Source of the DNA: an uncultured Prevotella sp.
GTDB taxonomy: Bacteria; Bacteroidota; Bacteroidia; Bacteroidales; Bacteroidaceae
Direction of reading: 5' to 3'
Length of the DNA: 64,000 nucleotides
Assembly (NCBI GenBank): GCA_947164965.1
Contig: CAMUYR010000006.1
Location: 62,001 to 126,000, forward strand
In this document: positions 59,552 to 64,000 of the stretch, piece after piece
How positions within the stretch are numbered: position 1 is the stretch's first letter
Layout: every line of letters starts with the position of its first letter
Translations under genes and position numbers: made by a program
The notes under the pieces: model-generated
The model's input: the letters and a program-made list of their open reading frames with translations, nothing else
The model's database searches: none
What the model was told of the DNA's origin: nothing

Positions 59552-61516
59552 ATGGTAAAAGAAAAAATAGACTTCACTACCCAGCACAGACTCTTCTGGA
59601 GTCTGCTGCTGGTTCTCATGCTCGCTTATTGCCCTGCTTGGGGACAGTCGGTAGAGGAAGCTGACCGTGCATACAAGGATCTTATCACGATGCGCCAAGA
59701 TACATCCTTCACTAAGGATCAGATGTACAGCAAGGCGATGTATATCACCAAGATATACCAGCAGCATCTGCTCTCCACACCAAGTGGTGTCGAAGGCTTT
59801 ACCAAGGCGCAGTCGATGCTGAAATCCCTCTACCCCTTCATCCGTTCTGGTGCCGGCTACTATTCGCAGTCCCATCAGGACTCTATCGCTGTCATCTACG
59901 CCCAGATGGCTGTCGACATAGCCATGATGAAAGAGATGGGCAGTCAGGGATTACGCAACACTCCCGACTATCCAAACTTCGTCTACTATGTGGCATCCCG
60001 CACTTATAACGCAGGGCAATACGAAGCAGCCATCAAGTATCTGAAGGAATATATGGATGTCACCGATCCCTCTATGCACCCCCGTGTGCTGGCTTATCTG
60101 AAGGAAGCTGAGCATCTCTTCACCCAGATGCAGAAGAGCAAGGCCCGCTTCCAGGACGTCAACAAGGGCGTGCCCGATTTCGATATCTTTGCCCGTGAGT
60201 CAATCCAACAGGGTATGGACAAGTGGAAGCAGAAGGATCCCTACGAGACGGTAGCTGAATATAAGGAGCGCGTCAACGAAGAGACTGCCAAGAAGAAGCA
60301 GAAGGAGTTGCAGGACATCCTGATGGAAGAGTACGTGCAGCGCTTTGCCCACAAGATGACGATTACCGACATGCAGCTGAAGCCTTACGATGCCGACAAC
60401 CAGTCGTTCCTCATCGGCTCGCCCTATGGCGACATCGTGCTCGTGGTACCACGTACCAACAACGAGGCTCGCGACTTTGCTGAGAGCTGGGCCGACATCA
60501 AGGTGTATAACCAGAATTTCGTCATTGCCAACAAGAAACTGGCTCTGGCTGGTCTCACCTTCTCTACCCCCGCTGGCAAGATTTACAACTACAACAACCA
60601 ACAGGCCCTCGCTTATAACGAGACGCAGGTAGACGCTAACTTCACAGAAGACCTTGTCGACTATGGCAAGCTGGTCAACTCTGAAGGCAGCGAGTCGAAG
60701 GCTAAGATTGGCGTGAAGGAAGTAGCTGTTGGCGTTTCCGATGTCGACATCAACATTCCTGAGTATAAGAAGGTGAACGACAAAACGTTTGCAGTCATCA
60801 TCTCCAACGAGAACTACACCCTTGTACCTCATGTTCCTATGGCTGGCAACGATGGTAACGTCTTCGCACAATACTGCCAGAAGTCACTGGGACTGCCCAA
60901 GGAGAATATCCTGCAGTATCCTGATGCCACCTATGGTAAAATGATTCGTGCCGTACAGGATATCAAGAACATCGCCGATGCCTATGATGGCATCCGCATC
61001 ATCTTCTTCTATGCCGGTCACGGCATTCCCAACGAGTCAACGCGCGATGCCTTCCTGCTACCTATCGACGCTGATGGTGGAAGCACAGAGGTCTGCTATC
61101 CGCTGAAGAAGCTCTACAACGAACTCTCAGCTATGAAAGCAACCAGCGTAGTGGTGTTCCTCGATGCCTGCTTCAGTGGTACTACAGGCGAAGGCAAGTC
61201 ACTCATGGCGTCAGCACGTGGCGTAGCCCTCAAAGCCCGTCAGGAGAAGCCAACAGGCAATCTGGTAGTATTCTCTGCAGCCTCCGACGATGAGACTGCC
61301 TATCCTTATACCGATCGCGGACACGGCCTCTTCACCTATTTCCTACTGAAGAAACTGCAGGAGTCGAAGGGTAATACCACGTTAGGCGATCTGGGCGACT
61401 TCATCACAGAGAATGTCAAGCAGAAGTCTGTGCTTATCAATCACAAGATCCAGACGCCCACCGTTTCCTACTCGAACGAATTGCAGAACAGTTGGCGAAA
61501 GCTGAAACTCAGATAA
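59552..61516 (+). CDS. Exported caspase-family (peptidase C14) protease
   Basis: A 654-residue protein with an N-terminal hydrophobic export segment (LFWSLLLVLMLAYCPAWG) after a charged start. A helical region (about 30-200) is followed by a helical module with YETVAEYKERVNEETAK (about 230-250), then a beta domain. The C-terminal caspase domain (about 410-645) has H490 in FFYAGHG and C540 in FLDACFSG, a complete catalytic dyad. Bacterial caspase-like proteases usually cut after basic residues. It starts 16 bp after the propeller gene and ends before a terminator. An extracytoplasmic caspase is unusual compared with the cytoplasmic defence proteases. Confidence 0.82.
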   Translation: MVKEKIDFTTQHRLFWSLLLVLMLAYCPAWGQSVEEADRAYKDLITMRQDTSFTKDQMYSKAMYITKIYQQHLLSTPSGVEGFTKAQSMLKSLYPFIRSGAGYYSQSHQDSIAVIYAQMAVDIAMMKEMGSQGLRNTPDYPNFVYYVASRTYNAGQYEAAIKYLKEYMDVTDPSMHPRVLAYLKEAEHLFTQMQKSKARFQDVNKGVPDFDIFARESIQQGMDKWKQKDPYETVAEYKERVNEETAKKKQKELQDILMEEYVQRFAHKMTITDMQLKPYDADNQSFLIGSPYGDIVLVVPRTNNEARDFAESWADIKVYNQNFVIANKKLALAGLTFSTPAGKIYNYNNQQALAYNETQVDANFTEDLVDYGKLVNSEGSESKAKIGVKEVAVGVSDVDINIPEYKKVNDKTFAVIISNENYTLVPHVPMAGNDGNVFAQYCQKSLGLPKENILQYPDATYGKMIRAVQDIKNIADAYDGIRIIFFYAGHGIPNESTRDAFLLPIDADGGSTEVCYPLKKLYNELSAMKATSVVVFLDACFSGTTGEGKSLMASARGVALKARQEKPTGNLVVFSAASDDETAYPYTDRGHGLFTYFLLKKLQESKGNTTLGDLGDFITENVKQKSVLINHKIQTPTVSYSNELQNSWRKLKLR

Positions 61517-61535
61517 CCCAATAAGACAACACAAG

Positions 61536-61567
61536 AAAAGCGGACCGCAGGGCCCGCTTTCTTTTTG
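61536..61567 (+). terminator. Terminator of the caspase operon
   Basis: AAAGCGGACC (61537-61546) pairs with GGCCCGCTTT (61551-61560) with one mismatch and is followed by CTTTTTG. Confidence 0.8.
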
Positions 61568-61587
61568 TTAAAAGAATTAAAATCCAG

Positions 61588-61621
61588 TTTGGTTTCCACG
61601 TTCAAAAGCGTCTTATAGTTG
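61588..61621 (+). promoter_or_regulatory. Possible promoter of the sigma-factor operon
   Basis: TTTG at 61588-61591 and TATAGTTG at 61614-61621, one base off the consensus, are 22 bp apart. An autoregulated sigma-specific promoter is an alternative. Confidence 0.35.
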
Positions 61622-61639
61622 TAAAGAGAACAAAAAAGA

Positions 61640-62131
61640 ATGAACAAAAGTGCATTTGAACATCAGGTCAGCTCATGGCGAATGAAAGCCGTTAAGGTGT
61701 GCAGGAGTTGTGGAGCCGACAATGAAGAAGCAGAAGACATAGCCCAAGAGGTGATGCTTCGCTTGTGGCAGATGCACGAAGAACTGGACAAATACCGGTC
61801 AGTAGAGGCCATCGTGACGTTAGCAGCCCGTCATCTGCTAAGAGACCACCAACGGCGACGAACGACAGAAACGCTTGACGAAGCCATCGTGACAAGCATC
61901 AGCAATAGTCCACAAGAGACTTTGGAGATGAAAGAAGACGAAGAATGGCTGACGGAAAAGCTGCAACAGCTACCCACTACCCAACGTACCTTAATATATA
62001 TGCGGCAGGTGGAACGGCGAAGTCACGAAGAGATAGCCTGTTTGCTGGGCATTGAGAAAACATCAGTTAGCACGCTGCTGGCACGGGCACGACGAACACT
62101 ATTAGAAGAAATCAATCAAAGAAACAAATAA
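61640..62131 (+). CDS. ECF-type RNA polymerase sigma factor
   Basis: A 163-residue sigma-70 family protein with region 2 (EEAEDIAQEVMLRLWQ, about 30-50) and region 4 (YMRQVERRSHEEIACLLGI and VSTLLARARRTLLEEI, about 115-158), but no region 1 or 3. The next gene's ATG shares the last base of its stop codon. A membrane protein follows directly, as expected for a sigma/anti-sigma pair. Confidence 0.88.
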   Translation: MNKSAFEHQVSSWRMKAVKVCRSCGADNEEAEDIAQEVMLRLWQMHEELDKYRSVEAIVTLAARHLLRDHQRRRTTETLDEAIVTSISNSPQETLEMKEDEEWLTEKLQQLPTTQRTLIYMRQVERRSHEEIACLLGIEKTSVSTLLARARRTLLEEINQRNK

Positions 62132-62778
62132 TGATACACTACACAAAGGAATACATCGGACAACTGCTGGAGCGCTACATGGAAGGAACCTCTACGCTGG
62201 AAGAAGAAGACATCATTGCCGACTATCTGAAAGGCAATGACGTGCCTGAAGAGTGGCTGTCCTATCAGCAGATGTTCCAGGAGATAGACGACATGCGACC
62301 CAAGCAGCACAGCAAGCGCAGGATAGGTTGGAGCATAGCGGCTGCTATTGCCATCGCACTGGTTGCCTATGTATCAATTCTGTTGCAGCAAACGGCACAA
62401 CAGCCCGCAGCTCCTCTGATTGCCAAAACCGACTCAACAAGCATGAAGCAAGAGACTGTCATTGAGAAAGCCAAGCCTGATACAGTTCAAGAGCAACCTT
62501 GGCAAGTACAGCCGGCAAAGCCCTTAAAGCGCAGCAGAAGGAAACCGCAACCGACTATTAACGACGACCTCAAGGCATCCATTCTTATGGCTGAGGCGGA
62601 GCGCAAGCAACGAGAGGCGGAACAGCAATTAATGGAAATGGAGATGCAGCTGCAACAGGAAGAAATGCTGGCCATCAAGCTCCAGATGGAGGCTTTGGGC
62701 TATGTAGCAGTGAGACATGAAGACGGTACCATCTATTATATTAACGAAAACGAAAAAGATATAGCTTATGAAGAATAG
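62131..62778 (+). CDS. Single-pass membrane protein, likely anti-sigma factor
   Basis: A 215-residue protein with a cytoplasmic N-terminal helical part (about 1-60; LEEEDIIADYLKGNDVPEEW), one membrane segment (about 65-86) and an external region rich in Gln, Glu and Lys that ends in a helix (about 145-190). The N-terminal part resembles the short sigma-binding domains of anti-sigma factors. It is translationally coupled to the sigma factor and overlaps the next gene by 11 bp. The role is inferred from order and topology. Confidence 0.65.
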   Translation: MIHYTKEYIGQLLERYMEGTSTLEEEDIIADYLKGNDVPEEWLSYQQMFQEIDDMRPKQHSKRRIGWSIAAAIAIALVAYVSILLQQTAQQPAAPLIAKTDSTSMKQETVIEKAKPDTVQEQPWQVQPAKPLKRSRRKPQPTINDDLKASILMAEAERKQREAEQQLMEMEMQLQQEEMLAIKLQMEALGYVAVRHEDGTIYYINENEKDIAYEE

Positions 62779-63619
62779 ACAAATCATAGCGGCTGGCATC
62801 ATGCTGATGCTTCCGCTGGCCATACAGGCTCAGGAAAACATCAAGAAGGCCTTCGACGTCTTGATTAACGACGACAAGGCCAACGTCTCTACGACCCACA
62901 AACTGAACAAAGATCCGAAGACGGGCAAGAAAGAGGGGCAGTTGGATGTGTATGAGTTTACCATCCCTCTGTTCAAGAAATTATTGGTAACTAACATTGA
63001 AAGTGCTTTCGAGAAAGACCAAGACAAGGCCTATAGCATCAACAGCGGAAGTCCGAACAAAAGCGGTTATGCCTATGAGTCGATTGCCGTTGGCGGCGGT
63101 TCGTCCTACATGTTAGGCAACATCAAGGGCTCGCGCTATATTTTTGCCGCCTTTATCGACCCACAGGATAAAGAGAAGAACCACCGCTATCTCTATGCGA
63201 TGGAATGGAAAGAGGGAGAAAGCGAGATTGAGGGCAAACTGGTCATCACATACGCCACGACGGCACAATTCAGATCCAAGCAGTTCTTGAATAATGCTGA
63301 AGACTTGGTAAACAAGCTCTCAAAAAGGTCATCCGTCACCACTGATAAAAAGATCGACATTAGCTTGGATCAGATAAATCGTGGCGCTCATCTCTGGCTG
63401 GGGAAATTCCATATGTATAAGAAATGGTTTCTTGAAGATGACACAGAGTGGAGTAATAAGCAGGCTATTAATATTTATGAGCTGTGCAAAGATGTGTCGC
63501 CCCTGAATGCTGAAGAGAAAAAGCTGATTATTGGCGAGATACAGAAACTGAGAAAGAAAACAAACGACGAGCTGATACAGAAGATGTTCGACATGAGCAT
63601 CGAGAAGCTCAAGAAATAA
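62768..63619 (+). CDS. Exported protein of unknown function in the sigma operon
   Basis: A 283-residue protein with a signal peptide (IIAAGIMLMLPLAIQAQ). The first half is beta-rich (GQLDVYEFTIPLFKKLL) and has a glycine run (SIAVGGGSSYMLGN); the second half is helical. The family is common beside ECF sigma genes in Bacteroidetes, but I do not recognise a function. It overlaps the membrane gene by 11 bp and precedes the receptor gene by 7 bp. Confidence 0.65.
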   Translation: MKNRQIIAAGIMLMLPLAIQAQENIKKAFDVLINDDKANVSTTHKLNKDPKTGKKEGQLDVYEFTIPLFKKLLVTNIESAFEKDQDKAYSINSGSPNKSGYAYESIAVGGGSSYMLGNIKGSRYIFAAFIDPQDKEKNHRYLYAMEWKEGESEIEGKLVITYATTAQFRSKQFLNNAEDLVNKLSKRSSVTTDKKIDISLDQINRGAHLWLGKFHMYKKWFLEDDTEWSNKQAINIYELCKDVSPLNAEEKKLIIGEIQKLRKKTNDELIQKMFDMSIEKLKK

Positions 63620-63626
63620 TCCCGTT

Positions 63627-64000
63627 ATGAACATACTGAAAACCAGCGTACTTTCGCTCCTCATGGTGGCGAAAGCAGGGATCGCTATGTCCCAGAACGA
63701 TAGCATTGCCAGCAACGACTCCATCACCTGGAACAAGGAACTGGACGGTATAGAGGTGAAGGCGCAGCGCCAGCTGATTAAGCAGGAGATAGACCGCATA
63801 GGCTACGATGTTCAGGCCGACGAGGAATCGAAAACGCTTACAGTCATTGACATGTTAAGGAAAGTACCTATGGTAACCGTTGACGGAGAAGGCAACATCA
63901 GCGTGAAGGGCAACAGCGACTTCAAGATATACAAAAACGGGCACTACGATCCCAACCTGTCGAAGAATGCCAAAGAGATACTGAAGGCTATGCCAGCATC
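63627..64000 (+). CDS. N-terminal part of an outer-membrane beta-barrel receptor
   Basis: The reading frame runs off the right edge after 124 residues. A signal peptide (LKTSVLSLLMVAKAGIAMSQ) is followed by a plug-like domain: ELDGIEVKAQRQLIKQEIDR, TVIDMLRKVPMVTVDGEGNI and NGHYDPNLSKNAKEILKAMP. This layout is typical of Bacteroidetes TonB-dependent receptor-like proteins of the outer-membrane beta-barrel family. It is the fourth gene of the sigma operon and so a likely target or part of the same pathway. Confidence 0.8.
   Translation, partial: MNILKTSVLSLLMVAKAGIAMSQNDSIASNDSITWNKELDGIEVKAQRQLIKQEIDRIGYDVQADEESKTLTVIDMLRKVPMVTVDGEGNISVKGNSDFKIYKNGHYDPNLSKNAKEILKAMPA

Overview
The window looks like a chromosomal segment from a Prevotella-like member of the Bacteroidales, from the gut or rumen. 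The evidence is direct. Most transcription units start with the Bacteroidetes promoter signature (TTTG, about 20 bp, then TAnnTTTG). Secreted enzymes carry the short Prevotella-type C-terminal tail ending in NGKKMIQK. Families typical of the phylum are present: TamL/TamB, DUF4827, DUF4384, a VirE_N/DUF3987 protein, a LutABC set and a Cbp1-like lipoprotein. No SusC/SusD pair, rRNA, CRISPR array or recognisable transposase is visible.

Layout. (1) 1-16.1 kb is a pectin / rhamnogalacturonan degradation cluster: the tail of a secreted protein, a PL1 pectate lyase, a GH2 enzyme, a 2,109-residue GH105-GH106-DUF4450-like fusion, an opposing GH65-like secreted enzyme and a PA14-containing GH3. (2) 16.2-33.5 kb is mostly housekeeping on the minus strand: glmM, a DUF4827 lipoprotein, an NrnA-like DHH phosphoesterase, a sugar nucleotidyltransferase, a zinc-type P1B ATPase, tamL-tamB, an RluA-type pseudouridine synthase, fabG and a TetR regulator. 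An initiator tRNA, alanine dehydrogenase and a DUF4332 protein follow. (3) 33.6-36.4 kb is lutABC (lactate oxidation). (4) 37.3-41.6 kb is an odd 4.2-kb segment. It holds a VirE_N/DUF3987 P-loop protein and two unknown genes, bounded by 49-bp direct repeats that differ at two positions, with iteron-like 9-mers, an AT-only palindrome and a REP-like hairpin. (5) 41.6-49.6 kb is a nine-gene minus-strand operon from one consensus promoter: a MATE exporter, a cytidylate-kinase-like protein, a phosphoesterase, rmlB, purT, a 3,4-ketoisomerase, an acyltransferase, an aminotransferase and a LolA-like protein. Its core encodes synthesis of a dTDP-3-amino-3,6-dideoxyhexose, presumably for a surface glycan. 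(6) 49.7-55.6 kb holds a subtilase, xseA/xseB, ilvE, trmB and mrp. (7) 55.7-61.5 kb is an envelope operon: a Cbp1-like coiled-coil lipoprotein, a DUF4384 protein, a beta-propeller protein with an OmpA-like end, and a secreted caspase-family protease. (8) 61.6-64 kb is an ECF sigma factor, a membrane protein placed like an anti-sigma factor, an exported protein and the start of an outer-membrane receptor.

The strongest candidates for something undescribed are three: the caspase/beta-propeller/DUF4384/Cbp1-like operon, whose propeller and protease share a module; the repeat-bounded VirE_N/DUF3987 segment; and a recurring pattern in which four unrelated short sequences are each repeated with an exact 22-bp period. 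Functions are inferred from motifs read by eye; no database search was possible.
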